A DNA stretch of 64,000 nt, taken from Alopecurus myosuroides (Eukaryota; Streptophyta; Magnoliopsida; Poales; Poaceae). The stretch's first letter is position 1, and every line of letters starts with the position of its first letter. A model generated the notes under the pieces. It was not told the origin of the DNA. It made no database searches and saw only the letters and a program-made list of their open reading frames with translations. The position numbers and the translations under genes were made by a program. Positions 53,626 through 64,000 of this stretch are shown one piece after another. Where the stretch lies: positions 298,905,835 through 298,969,834 of the forward strand of contig CM054060.1 in assembly GCA_028641055.1 (NCBI GenBank), in the 5' to 3' direction.

Positions 53626-54961
53626 TGTTGGGAATATGCCCTAGAGGCAATCATGTATGATGTTATTCCCACTGTATTCATAAAGTTATTAAGTTGTCCT
53701 TGTTTTGAACATCTGATATATGTCATTGAATATGTGATTCGATTGTGGAACTATATATTCATGTTGTTCATACTAGATTGTCCTTGGTCATTTAGGTTGT
53801 GCTGGACACACACCCTAGACTAATGTGAGTGTTGGCTGATGACACGGTTCCACTTGTCATGGGCATGGTGATGCCATTCCAACGTTCACGGACTTGGCTA
53901 AAGAGTTTAGCAAGTCGGACTGACCCACATTGAGATGCAACGATCAAGTCGTCATTTGCATGTCTCAATCAATGTAATCCTTAGACCTGAGGTTGTCGCA
54001 CAATCCGAGTTGTGGATCACCGACTTAGGTTCTGTCAAACGTTGTTCTGTGACAAGGCAACTATAAAGGCAGAGTTCGGGTCGAATGAGAAGCAAGCTGC
54101 GTGATGTGGATAATCAAGATGGGATTTTGCCCCTCCGAATGGAGAGATATTCTCTGGGCCCTCTCGAGTGATATGATTCAGGAAGCATGGCCATGCGCGA
54201 CTCAGTTAAGTGTTAACTGTGTCGGTTGACTAAGAGTTAGTCAGATGAATCACATATCACGGATCGAGAAGAGAGTTGAGCTATTTAAGGGATGACGATA
54301 AATCGCCTATAGCTCGACAAGGTATATCGTGAGGCAAAAGGGACTAAGATGAATATCGCATTGAAAGGTATGTCGTCATGACTCAATGGGACTTGGGAGT
54401 CGGCACGTTCTGCTAGGAGCCGCTACCGATTGATCGATTGGGAGTAGGACTCCAATCGTGTCCAAGTCGCCATGAGCCTGCAGGGTCGCACACTTAAGAG
54501 CGGGAGCAAATAATGGTTGGGTTGGACCCGAACCGGAAATGGACTGAGTTAGTGAGTCGGACTCACAGAGGGAATGGGCCACAAGTGTTGTGCAGCCCAT
54601 TACCATACGCTATATAAAGAGCGGCGCAGGTTGCCCAGCGGGCACGTTAGTCCACTCTCCCATTCGTTGGGAACCCTAGCCCCACTCAGTCCAGCCGCCG
54701 CACCGGACCTAGCAGTCCGCCGTCGGAGCTCCTCCTCGTACGTGTGGATACCGGCAGAGGTGCTGTACGTTCAGCACTTCGACGTTCGAGGGATTGGATC
54801 GGCCGGACCGGATCGTGGGACTGCACTGCCCCGACCAGACGCGCTACATCGATAATCCGCACCTGCGCGTCTAGTGGTAATACTCGTGGCCTTCTACCTC
54901 GGCTAGATCTTGGGAGTACCGCGTAGGAAAAGTTTTTCGTTTATCACTACGCGCCCCAACA
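53626..54961 (+). repeat. 3' LTR of Copia element
   Basis: A 1336-bp copy of the 5' LTR, indistinguishable by eye; TATATAAA at 54611-54618. Confidence 0.95.
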
Positions 54962-54966
54962 CCTCC

Positions 54967-55798
54967 CTCTTGTGCCCACGTCGCCTACTAAACTACACCT
55001 TGTATCCTTTACATTCCATGATCCTCTAATCTTTCGATGCCTCGTGGTGGTGGTCGTTTTACTCCCGGTCACGGAGGCTCGAAACGGCGCTGCATCACCT
55101 ATCCTTGGTTTCTGGCCCTTTCCAGGGCCGAGTACCACACCACATAGCAGGCCAGACAATCCGCTAAGCAGCAACCAAGCAATTGATACTCTGGTCGCTT
55201 CTATAGTCGACGCAGAAGCCGCGGAGTAGGAAATTGCCTACAGAAGGATATGGCCGAGCCATCGTTCGCAAACGAAGAGGGGATAGTAAGAGCAAGTGAA
55301 ATTCCATAATGGAGGTGGAGGGCAAGGGCACGATAGGCTCTCTTAATTCCATCTTCACTTGGCCATTATCTCCAAAAGGGTGGCAAGCTTCAAGCATATG
55401 ATCTCATCGAGATGCTCCTCTTGAACTTGTATTCCACGATCTTGATGACGATCACCACTTGACACCATCCACCATGGGCTATATGAACTCTTCCTCTTGA
55501 TGCAATCCCATGGAAAGATATCTAACCTCACATAGAATATACCACACACAAACACATATTACGATTATTTCATAAATCTATATGGACGATTTCTTACCAT
55601 GCCATGAGATCACTTGATCCCAGTTGGTACATCTTCTAGATTTATGTGTTGACCAACCTTGTATATTTTCTTATCTCTTCATAATAGTGATGTCTTGAAG
55701 GTAAACATATACACGCAATTGTATTCTTCGAGACATGCTTGCAATATACTCAACTCTCTCCTGAACAATCTTCAGATATTCACATGAATAACACATTG
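54967..55798. other. Intergenic, no gene recognised
   Basis: Short minus-strand frames (for example 55164-55397 and 55355-55555) show no family I recognise. No terminal repeats are seen. It could be the remainder of an old element into which the Copia element inserted. Confidence 0.45.
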
Positions 55799-56330
55799 GC
55801 CATCACTTGATCATCTTGAATCCAACATATGGACATTAAGCATTGTCTATGGACAAACTCTACAAGTATAACTCAATGCAACCATTAGTCCATAATGATT
55901 GTCATTAGTTACCGAAACCACACGTGGGGCACCATGCTATTTCAATTGTGAGTACAATTATAACTCAATGCAACCACTAATCCATAGTGATTGTCATTGG
56001 TTACCAAAATCACACATGGGGCACCATGCTACTTCATCACTTGATCATCTTGAATTCAACACATGGACATCAAGCATTGCCTATGGACAAACTCTACAAG
56101 TACTCTCTCCGTCGTATTAATCGTCTTAAACTTTGACAAAAGTAGATGTATCTAACACAAAATATATGTCTAGGTACGTCCACTTTTATCCAACTTTGAG
56201 ACGATTAATATGAGACGGGGGAGTATAACTTAATGCAGCCATTAGTCTATAGTGATTGTCATTAGTTACCAAAACCACACATGGGCACCATGCTATTTCA
56301 ATTGTGAGTTCTTGTATGCGTGGATTTTCT
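55799..56330. repeat. Diverged tandem duplication, 2-3 copies
   Basis: A segment with cacttgatcatcttgaatcc and ggacaaactctacaagta occurs at 55800 and again at about 56034. A sub-segment containing aatgcaaccattagtccata and caccatgctatttcaattgt recurs from 55869, 55961 and 56226. The third copy is separated from its neighbour by the MITE at 56103. No coding sequence is seen. Confidence 0.75.
56103..56223. mobile_element. Stowaway MITE inside the duplication
   Basis: This 121-bp element has TIRs ctctctccgtcgtattaatc and the inverted gattaatatgagacggggga. TA is at 56101-56102 and 56224-56225. Confidence 0.82.
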
Positions 56331-56891
56331 TTTTTATCATGTGTACAACCTCATTTAGTGAGTTCATACAAGGTCGGCGACACCGTGTTCAGCAGAGAAG
56401 CACAGAGGCCATGGAGGAGCAAGCTCCCGGCGAGAACCCGAACGCTCGCATCGGCCCACTTTAGCTCGCCACCTCGGAATTGGTAAATTGAACCGAGTAA
56501 TCATGCTTAGTTAATACTATATTTTCTTACTTGCATTTGCTAACAACTTATGTTATGCTCTTTCCATCAAGCTCTACGAAAAGGTTGAATTGCACCCTTT
56601 TGGTCTACATAAACTTGGCAACAGTGAATTACTATTTTTGGAAAGTAATTTGTTGGAAGACTAACTGGCATGCGTTTTATTTCTATTAACTTTGTCCCTC
56701 TATTTTTTTGGGCATCTCTAGCTTTGCAATCTATTTGCAACTTTGCATTTTACTTTCATTGGAATCTGGTTGACATATGAGTATATCTTTTCTTGTTTGT
56801 TCCCCTAGAGGCTATCATTATTTTGGTGACATGGTATAATGACCTGTTACTAAAGAAGTGATATATGAAGTGATTAGGCAAATATGTTCTA
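56226..56891. other. Intergenic spacer
   Basis: The first 100 bp is the last copy of the tandem duplication. The rest is AT-rich with no supported gene; a short frame ending at 56464 has no recognised domain. Confidence 0.45.
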
Positions 56892-57047
56892 CTCCCTCGG
56901 TAACGAAATGTAACATGTTTTAACGTTTTTTAAATAACACATACATATACGTGTTTTAGTGTAAAATGCACATGAATCTACACACTAAAACACGTCTAGC
57001 TACGTGTTGTTTTAGAAAACATTAAAGCATCGTTGATACGGAGGGAG
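56892..57047. mobile_element. Stowaway MITE
   Basis: This 156-bp element has ends ctccctcggtaacgaaatg and gatacggagggag. TA is at 56890-56891 and 57048-57049. The interior contains the inverted pair acgtgttttagtgt and acactaaaacacgt, so it can form a long hairpin. Confidence 0.82.
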
Positions 57048-57049
57048 TA

Positions 57050-59237
57050 GCTTTATTGGTTTCTCATGCTCTCATAGTGTTATATGGCATGAGAGTATTG
57101 CTGCCCAACTTTTGCCCTACTGTCGGTGACTTACCAATACATAGAACATTATATCGAGCACCAAGACATCAATTACTTTCTTACCTCACTAACATTTCAG
57201 GTCTACATGTCTGGGTTGCCGGCTTAACTGCATAGAAATGCACTGCATCCTCATCTAGTTTGCTCATTCAGGGGTCCCTATTCATGTCAAAATACTAGCT
57301 AATCACAGAGTGTCGGCTAGATTTTCTTCTTTGAGGAAAACATAGCAGAAATTCTGCCAATTTATTCACATGGTATGATGAGCATTGACAAAAAAATGTC
57401 GCCTTTTTTTTCGAACTGAACCACTTTACAGAGATGGAAGACAGATGAACAGACTCTGAAAATCTGGACTTGTAGTGCGCAACAAACTGTGTCAAGTCTA
57501 GACTTAGCAAAAACTTTCAACCCCGAAAAAAAATACAATTCACAATCAGCTAAACTGGCAAAGTAACTAAACCTGATTCCATTCTATCAAAGTCAGGCAT
57601 TCTGCTACTGCAAGTCCTCTTGAGGCCACAATCCAGGCCCGACCCAGAATTACGCACCAGGTCCTGTCCACCACGTCCATTAATCTCAAGGTGGACCCTC
57701 AGAGGCCCCACCATAGCCTCGGCTGATAGCTGATGCAACTGCAGCGACCTGTTAATCAACGGTGCTCAGGATGCCACGACCAATTGACCCCGGTGACTTG
57801 CTTAAGAAATCAATGCTTCTACTAAGCTAGTGACACCTTCAGCTAGCATAATCAAGATGAAACCATAGTATATGACCCCGGTGAATTATTTTTCTAGCTC
57901 CGCCCCCGACAGTTCGCCGTCCACCCGTCCATGTCACCATAGACCCACCGGTGACTCGACATCCTGGGCTCAAATAACACGGTACAGCTGCGGGCAAACT
58001 GCGCTCAAACTATCTGTAGCAAAGTTAAAATATTGTTAAACCTGTGTTTTTACGAAACTAATAATGATATGCCTCTGTTAAATGCAATTACAGCTACACT
58101 GATCAACGACATACACTCGTACAGAGACTACAAAGGAATTTAAGCACAGCTTTACGTACTAAAGAGCATCAAAACTGGATACAGAACTATTCAACTAAAC
58201 CTCCCAGTCCTGAATCACAAATAGATTCTGTTCGACAGGCCATGTCCACATAAGCATCATAATCAAGTAATCAATCAACCTGCCACTATCATTGTCACAC
58301 GCTTTTTTTCTCCACCTCCTTCTGTGATACAAGTTGTAGCATATGATCAAACTCACAACTACTCACACCACACACAAGCACACACACACTCCCCAGCTGA
58401 CAGCCTAACCAAGATCTACATCCCATATCAAGCACGCCTGGTATTGGATTTCTTTCCTCATGTGGCATATAGGCGTGCAAGGCTGTCCCTTATTAGGGAA
58501 TACTGTTCACCCGAGAACAGTATGCCTCACACTGTTCCAAGAACAGTGCCCCCAGGTGAGGCATCCGATATTCGCTCCCAGTGGGAAGTCAAACTCGGGC
58601 AGGTAGGTTGGACACTGCTGAACGCTACCATCGGGCCACTGGCCCATCCTCATTTTGTCACACACTAATAGGATAGACCACCTTCCATGGTAATCACAAA
58701 ACCCAGTTAAGGCCTGTGATAACACACCAGTAAAGATGTCCAGATGGTACAACTGAAAACAATAGCAAACAGAATCCTTGACCCGATCTTCTTTGTGGCG
58801 ACTACGACAGCAAAGGGGAAAACACATATAGCAGAAGCAAGAGTCACTTCTTTGTTATCTCTTTTTCTTTCTTCATAATACCATTGATGCCTAACCTAGA
58901 CACTTAGCTAGGGCACAAATTAAGGATCTGGATTCCATGCTAGTTTCATCAGAAACCATGCAGTCACTCCATTTTTCATACAAGACACACACCAACAAAT
59001 TGCACATACCATCCAGTGGCCTTGCTCCTGTGCTGCTAATCTCCTTGGTCTCTCTTACAGGTTCCTGCAATGAGCAACATTTCGAAAGAATTCAATCAGC
59101 TTCAACTTACCATAAATCAATGTATCAGAAGCAAGCCTAAAGCGTATTTTAGTCAATATTAATGTAGAAGGTTAAAATAGCTGCTGAACTGGCTTCGCTC
59201 AAAAGACAAAGGAGTAAATAGCTATTTTTTCTAGGTC
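57050..59237. other. Intergenic spacer downstream of the NLR gene
   Basis: No protein family is recognised in either strand. Short frames (57550-57759 minus, 58324-58668 plus, 58507-58827 minus) overlap one another and lack motifs. It may include distal 3' untranslated sequence of the NLR gene. Confidence 0.45.
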
Positions 59238-59250
59238 ATGAAAAAGAAGC

Positions 59251-59372
59251 CTGGGGTCTTTGCCAACTTCTCCCCTAGACTAGGTTTCAGGTTGAGTTGT
59301 GTGGTCCGGTGTTTGTCCTTTTTGATGACTTGTACATAAAACCTTTTCTATCAATGCATCGTCGCGAAAAAA
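59251..59372 (+). mobile_element. 122-bp LINE 3' tail with 13-bp TSD
   Basis: atgaaaaagaagc occurs at 59238-59250 and 59373-59385, flanking a 122-bp segment. Its end (ttttctatcaatgcatcgtcgcg then A7) resembles plant LINE 3' termini. This is the shape of a severely 5'-truncated LINE insertion. Confidence 0.75.
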
Positions 59373-59385
59373 ATGAAAAAGAAGC

Positions 59386-60069
59386 ATGTCAAATCTCAGT
59401 TGTACAGAACAACAAAATGTTGACAGCAGATGCAGAATCAAGAAGCGTGATAACTCTTGAGATCATATCACCAAACTTATAAATCAACTAAAGTAATATA
59501 GAAACACAGTTCAAGCAAATCTTACATCTATTCTGCTGCTTGGGACTAGGAACTTGGGGTATTGAAGCTAACTGAACGTATCACATCTCAACAGTCCCCT
59601 TATCTACAAAAAACTTACCGTTCAAAAACTGAACTTTAGTATTTTAGCGAATTGCTAAAGAATATATCTAGAGTAATAGCTCTATTCCAAGCTATGTAAA
59701 CATAAAATTTAAGCTATGCAAGAAAATCATATTCCATGTTTCGTGATCATAATCTCGAGCAAAGTCTGTGAACATGATCATATAAAAAGATACATCTTCA
59801 TCATATGCATGTCTGTGAAACAAGTCCAAAATGTGGCTCTATAAATTCATTAAACTGAGAACTTATATAGAAGAAACTTCTAGATTATCCAAACAAATTC
59901 AAGAACTCGACGATTGTAACTAACCCTGGCAGCTTCATTCTATCTCACTCGAGAGCTTTATTGATACCGACTCACGAGTGATAATGCAGCTGTGAGAAGA
60001 TATCTTCACATATATACATCTCAGAGGTGAATATGCTGTTCCACAGACCCCAGCTTCACAGAAAAATCC
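59386..60069 (-). other. 3' flank of the NLR gene
   Basis: AT-rich, with no coding signal except the AATAAA listed separately. Probable 3' untranslated and downstream sequence. Confidence 0.45.
59957..59962 (-). terminator. Candidate poly(A) signal of NLR gene
   Basis: AATAAA on the minus strand lies about 110 bp downstream of the NLR stop codon, a suitable distance for a plant polyadenylation signal. Confidence 0.5.
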
Positions 60070-63000
60070 CTATGTATGTGCAGACTTATTGGGTAAGCAT
60101 TTCAAACTCTCGCAGCCAAAAATGGAGAGTGTTTCCAATGATGAGAAGTCTCCCCGATATGACTCTACTAACCTCAAGTTGTCACAGAATCGAATATCTA
60201 GATGACCAAGTTTATGAAGTTGCCCTGACAGGACTTCAAGTTTAGGGCAGTCCGTAATAATTATTGTCCTCACAGATGATGGGAGATCAGTAATTTCTAA
60301 CAAGCTTTCACAATATGCTATCCAAAGATATTCTAAATATGACAAAGGATGATTCACTGTTGATGCCAATGGACCTGGCACAGTTGTGAGTGCAGTAAAT
60401 TCATTGCAAGATTCCAATATTTCAAGGTTATTCTGCTGTTCAAAATACTGGCTCTTCATTTTTCTATCTTGCTTCCCCCATATAAACTCCAGGTTAGGGC
60501 AGCTCCAAATGTGTACTTCCTTGATATACAACGGAAAATTGAGAAGCTCTACCAAACTTTGACAGCTTATTAGTGTTAGAGAGTCGATACATGGAAGAGA
60601 ATGATTTCTTGCAGGAGATAAAGGATCTCGCGCAGTTGCAGAGGCAGTAAGGCCACTACAAGATTCTGATAATGGCAAGTCATCTAGGTGTTCAACATGC
60701 CAATTCTGACTTTCAGTATCCTGCTTACCCCATATGAACTGAAGCTTACTGCATCTCTCAATGTATATTTCCTTCAGTGATGGAGGAAGGCTGAGAACCT
60801 CAACCAAGTTTGGACAGCTTTTTATTTCCAAAGATTGGAGACATGGTAGGAGCTGATTTCTTTCTGATGCCACTTCTTCAAGAAACTTTGCATGTCCAGT
60901 AAGATTATTGCAACAATGAATTGATAATCTCTTCAAGGAAACCAAGCATTGGAACTCATTTGATGGCCAGTAGATGAGCTCGTCACAAGAAATGATTTCC
61001 AGATAGTCAAGGTTTACAAAACATTTCCAACTCATGTGGAAGAAATAGCTTCCGCATATCTCCATAGCTGCATGATAAGCTCTCTGATTCCATTTCCCCT
61101 TACCATCTACCTGTTGAATTGCACATTGTACCTGTGAGGGAGAAGAAGGTTCGATTCTCATTCTCACACTGGAGAATGCAGTCATATATCTGGCTACGGA
61201 TAACCACATCAATGGCTTGTCTTCTGGAAACACTAACACTTTAAGCCTTGGTGCTTCAGGTAGAGTCGATAGTTCTGGACAATCTACAATAGTGGTGTCC
61301 TCAAGCTGTGGAAATGTAGATTGTTCTCCATGTGTTTCTTCTTTTGTCCCCCATCTGCTCAAACTCTTCAAACCATGTAACATGAGTTTCTTTAATGCTG
61401 GAAATGCTGAGCATGTCTTATTACCGCCGTGGCTAGAAGATGCTTCAAGGCTTGGTGGTTCTGGTAAATTTATCAGTTTATTGCAACTCCCAATTGATAG
61501 CTCCTCTAGAACAGGAAACACCAATTGTTGTCCATGCCTTCCTTTTACTTCCCACCATTCACTCAAGCTCGTCAAATCAAGTAACAGAAGTTCCCTCAAT
61601 TTTGGAAATGTTGAGGATGTTAATGTGTCTCCATCACTGATGCATAGGCAATGCAACCTGTCCAGCTTTTCCAAGTGAAGAACTTGAAGAGCTGGTAACT
61701 GCCACAACTGAGGAAGCCTGTCACACATTGTGCAACTAACTAGGCCCAACTTGACTAGGTCTTGCATTACACTCAGGTTCGTCATCCAAGTTGGAAACCT
61801 AATGCTTCTATAAGAATCCACTTGTAGAATCTGAAGACCACGGTTAGGAGTAAAAGCATCTAGGACCTTCTCATGAAAATCGACCTCACTGTAATCATTT
61901 TTCCATGCAAAGGATAGCTGAGTGAGGTCCTTTTTGCCCCCATGGTTACCCATTGTTATATCTGCTTCTGTTACATTTTCTAGATGGCATAGTTGTAGTT
62001 GTCCTCGAAGGTTCATGTCCCTGAGTTCTCCAATGCTACTACAACCGGAGGTACAACCGACAACAAAATATGTTAGCGTTTGTAGGGAAGTTAACTGTCC
62101 AAGATTTGGAGGCATGCACTTTAAGGACAAACATCCATCAGTATATAGGTGCCGAAGGCTAGTCATGTACTTCATATCCTTTGGAAGATCAGCAAGACGT
62201 TCACAACCAGAAAGGTTCAACGTCTGTAGGTTATACATGATGCAGATTTCTTCAGGAAGTGCTTTGATATGACAATTGCCTGAGAGGTCGAGATACCTGA
62301 GGTGCTTCAGATGCTTTGGTCCAAATGGAAGTCCACTCAATCTGCTGTAACAGAGCTGCAGCGCTCGAAGAGAAGTCAATTTTGACAACTGCCGCACTGA
62401 ATCACTAGTATTTATACTGCCCAGCAGTGTCTGGATACCTGGACAAATTTTCTTCTGTGAACCTCTCAAGAAGGTTCCTGGACCATAAGATGACAAGAAC
62501 AAATGTCGAACATTATATGGCAAAATCTCCATATAGTCCATCCTCTCGTCTATAGTAAAACATTCTTTTCCCATCACACACAGTGCAACATCATGCATAA
62601 GATCATGGACGGTACATATGGTCATATAGTTGTTTCCACTTCCATCCTCATGCACTGGTACCTGGTTTACATCTTGAAAGAATGACCTTGAGGCAAGCTC
62701 ATTGAATATTTGTTTACCTTTTGTTTCTGGACGGACTGCATCTTCTGACGGAATGAAATCATTTGCCATCCATAACTGTATCAGCTTTTCCACATTGATC
62801 AAATAATTTTTTGGAAAGATGGCACAAAAGGCAAAGCATTGCTTCATGTGTGCGGGCAAATCATCGTAGCTGAGCCTGAGTATAGGCAAAATCCCACTCT
62901 CCTCGTCACATATGCTGCTTTTCTTTAATACAGCTCCCCACTCTTCCACGCTCTTTTGGGTGCTTAACACAGATCCCAAGGCTTTTGCAGCTAAAGGGGA

Positions 63001-63999
63001 GCCATGGCACCTGTCCACGATCTCCTTGCCAATCTGAACCAACTCATCAGGCTTTTGTTCGTCCAGTCCAAATGCTCTTTTCTCAAATATTGCAAGCAAA
63101 TCATTTTTGTTCATCTTTACCAAATGATGGGCTTGAGCTGTTCCCATGATTTGAGCTACTCGTTCATCACGAGTTGTCAACAATATTGCGCTCCCAGAAC
63201 CAACACACTGTTGAAGACAATATTTTAGCTTTGCCCACTTATCAGCATCACGATTCCATACATCATCCAGGACAAGGAGGTACCTCCTTCCGCCGATTTC
63301 TTGCTGAAGCTTCTCCAATGCACTTTCACTGTCTTTCTCGATTGACATGCTGATCTTATTAGCAATGCCTGTAACATCAAAATCGTCCAAAACACAAACC
63401 CATCTCCGGAGCTGGAAATGCTTTTGGATATCAGGATCATTGTAAATGATCTGTGCAAAAGTGGTCTTCCCCAAACCACCCATTCCAACAATTGGAAGGA
63501 CCAATAGGTCCTTGTTTGTAGAACGGGCAAGCAATATGTCGACAATCTGCCGCTTCTCTGCCTCTCTGCTGACAATATTCTCAGAGTCAACCATGATCGA
63601 ATCTGTCTGTCGCCACTGCTTGGAGGTTGTCGTTGGTGGTCGATATTTGAACCCAAAGGAATTCATCTCCGCAACGAGGACCTCTATGGTATGCACAATC
63701 TTGCGCAGCTTCTTGCCCATCCTGTAACGAAACAAAATAAGGCTGTGAACCGGACGGAGCCTTACTGCATCAGTGCTGAATGTTCTATGGTGCCCCTTCC
63801 TCTTGGCTTCACGGCGGAGCGCTTCATACTTGAACTCATCAAACAGATCGTTAGCTTTGTACGCAACAGCCTTGAGTGCTTTGAGCCAAGCACTCACCCC
63901 AGGGCGGTGAGTCCCCTGCTCCTCGGCGTCAATTATGACGTCTAATATGGCTGGCAGCTTGCGCTCCAGAACTGCAAGCTGTTCCTCCATACCATCCAT
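60070..63999 (-). CDS. CC-NBS-LRR disease resistance protein, 5'-partial
   Basis: One uninterrupted 1309-codon frame runs from the window edge to a stop at 60072-60070. The first visible residues already resemble the middle of an Rx-type coiled-coil domain, so the true start probably lies outside. The NB-ARC domain is complete: P-loop GMGGLGKTT (residues 172-180), kinase-2 LLVLDDVW (241-248), RNBS-B GSAILLTTRDER, GLPL-type GSPLAAKAL (from 333), RNBS-D-like CFAFCAIFPK and VHDLMHD with MHD at 468-470. Leucine-rich repeats follow from about 540 to the end. The predicted product is an intracellular immune receptor that switches ATP/ADP and triggers defence. The CC lacks a clear EDVID motif. The C terminus ends abruptly after a cysteine-rich repeat, shorter than relatives I recall. 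The ligand is unknown. Confidence 0.92.
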   Translation of the reverse strand: MDGMEEQLAVLERKLPAILDVIIDAEEQGTHRPGVSAWLKALKAVAYKANDLFDEFKYEALRREAKRKGHHRTFSTDAVRLRPVHSLILFRYRMGKKLRKIVHTIEVLVAEMNSFGFKYRPPTTTSKQWRQTDSIMVDSENIVSREAEKRQIVDILLARSTNKDLLVLPIVGMGGLGKTTFAQIIYNDPDIQKHFQLRRWVCVLDDFDVTGIANKISMSIEKDSESALEKLQQEIGGRRYLLVLDDVWNRDADKWAKLKYCLQQCVGSGSAILLTTRDERVAQIMGTAQAHHLVKMNKNDLLAIFEKRAFGLDEQKPDELVQIGKEIVDRCHGSPLAAKALGSVLSTQKSVEEWGAVLKKSSICDEESGILPILRLSYDDLPAHMKQCFAFCAIFPKNYLINVEKLIQLWMANDFIPSEDAVRPETKGKQIFNELASRSFFQDVNQVPVHEDGSGNNYMTICTVHDLMHDVALCVMGKECFTIDERMDYMEILPYNVRHLFLSSYGPGTFLRGSQKKICPGIQTLLGSINTSDSVRQLSKLTSLRALQLCYSRLSGLPFGPKHLKHLRYLDLSGNCHIKALPEEICIMYNLQTLNLSGCERLADLPKDMKYMTSLRHLYTDGCLSLKCMPPNLGQLTSLQTLTYFVVGCTSGCSSIGELRDMNLRGQLQLCHLENVTEADITMGNHGGKKDLTQLSFAWKNDYSEVDFHEKVLDAFTPNRGLQILQVDSYRSIRFPTWMTNLSVMQDLVKLGLVSCTMCDRLPQLWQLPALQVLHLEKLDRLHCLCISDGDTLTSSTFPKLRELLLLDLTSLSEWWEVKGRHGQQLVFPVLEELSIGSCNKLINLPEPPSLEASSSHGGNKTCSAFPALKKLMLHGLKSLSRWGTKEETHGEQSTFPQLEDTTIVDCPELSTLPEAPRLKVLVFPEDKPLMWLSVARYMTAFSSVRMRIEPSSPSQVQCAIQQVDGKGKWNQRAYHAAMEICGSYFFHMSWKCFVNLDYLEIISCDELIYWPSNEFQCLVSLKRLSIHCCNNLTGHAKFLEEVASERNQLLPCLQSLEIKSCPNLVEVLSLPPSLKEIYIERCSKLQFIWGKQDTESQNWHVEHLDDLPLSESCSGLTASATARDPLSPARNHSLPCIDSLTLISCQSLVELLNFPLYIKEVHIWSCPNLEFIWGKQDRKMKSQYFEQQNNLEILESCNEFTALTTVPGPLASTVNHPLSYLEYLWIAYCESLLEITDLPSSVRTIIITDCPKLEVLSGQLHKLGHLDIRFCDNLRLVESYRGDFSSLETLSIFGCESLKCLPNKSAHT

Positions 64000-64000
64000 C

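Larger units (their letters stand above)
46919..54961 (+). mobile_element. Complete, apparently intact Copia retrotransposon
   Basis: This 8043-bp element has two 1336-bp LTRs at a constant offset of 6707 bp and the target duplication cctcc at 46914-46918 and 54962-54966. It has an initiator-Met-type primer site, a full open polyprotein and a purine-rich tract (aagtgggaga) before the 3' LTR. I found no difference between the LTRs by eye, which implies a very recent insertion. It is the only transposon in the window with uninterrupted coding capacity. Confidence 0.95.

Noticed and set aside
57550..57759. 69-codon minus-strand frame near the NLR gene
   Set aside because: No recognisable family, and overlapping frames are equally open; reported only as spacer.

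Overview
The window is nuclear DNA from a large, repeat-rich grass genome, most likely a Triticeae species such as wheat, Aegilops or barley; the species cannot be fixed from the sequence alone. The evidence is layers of nested LTR retrotransposons, several Stowaway and other MITEs with clear target-site duplications (TSDs), a grass-type F-box gene and a CC-NBS-LRR (NLR) immune-receptor gene. There is no operon, prophage or CRISPR content.

Layout. 1-2010: truncated 3' part of a Gypsy element, with an antisense transposase-like pseudogene on the minus strand and a probable 3' LTR. 2110-3975: a Stowaway MITE, a Harbinger-type MITE and a 33-bp minisatellite. 4013-42413: a nest built on an old minus-strand LINE of about 7.3 kb, bounded by a 13-bp repeat. 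Four later insertions cut it: a 13.1-kb chromodomain Gypsy element (5088-18141, TSD tctag), a 15.0-kb Tat-like Gypsy element on the minus strand (18345-33381, TSD acact), a 1.1-kb terminal-inverted-repeat element full of GC-rich 46-bp repeats (38547-39634) and a 5'-truncated LINE (39915-41760, 16-bp TSD). 42495-44993: an F-box gene that appears intact, whose upstream DNA was moved about 38 kb away by the nest. 44994-46913: intergenic DNA with a hAT MITE. 46919-54961: a complete, apparently very young Copia element with a 1313-codon open polyprotein. 54967-59385: intergenic DNA with MITEs, local duplications and a 122-bp LINE tail. 60070-63999: an NLR gene on the minus strand whose N terminus runs off the window.

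The most unusual unit is in the Tat-like element. Between integrase and 3' LTR, antisense to gag-pol, lies an eight-exon gene with phase-consistent GT-AG introns and its own TATA box 176 bp upstream of the ATG. The left-edge fragment shows the same arrangement independently (antisense pseudogene, TATA box 168 bp upstream, LTR just beyond), so this looks like a conserved module of the lineage. The same Tat-like element is strongly enriched in the heptamer CGAGTAG; the Copia and left-edge elements have over-represented short words of their own.

Functionally, only the F-box gene and the NLR gene look like host protein genes. The Copia element is the only transposon with a fully open coding region. 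Ages inferred by eye from LTR divergence are: Copia essentially zero, both Gypsy elements about 0.4-0.5 percent, and the host LINE older than both.
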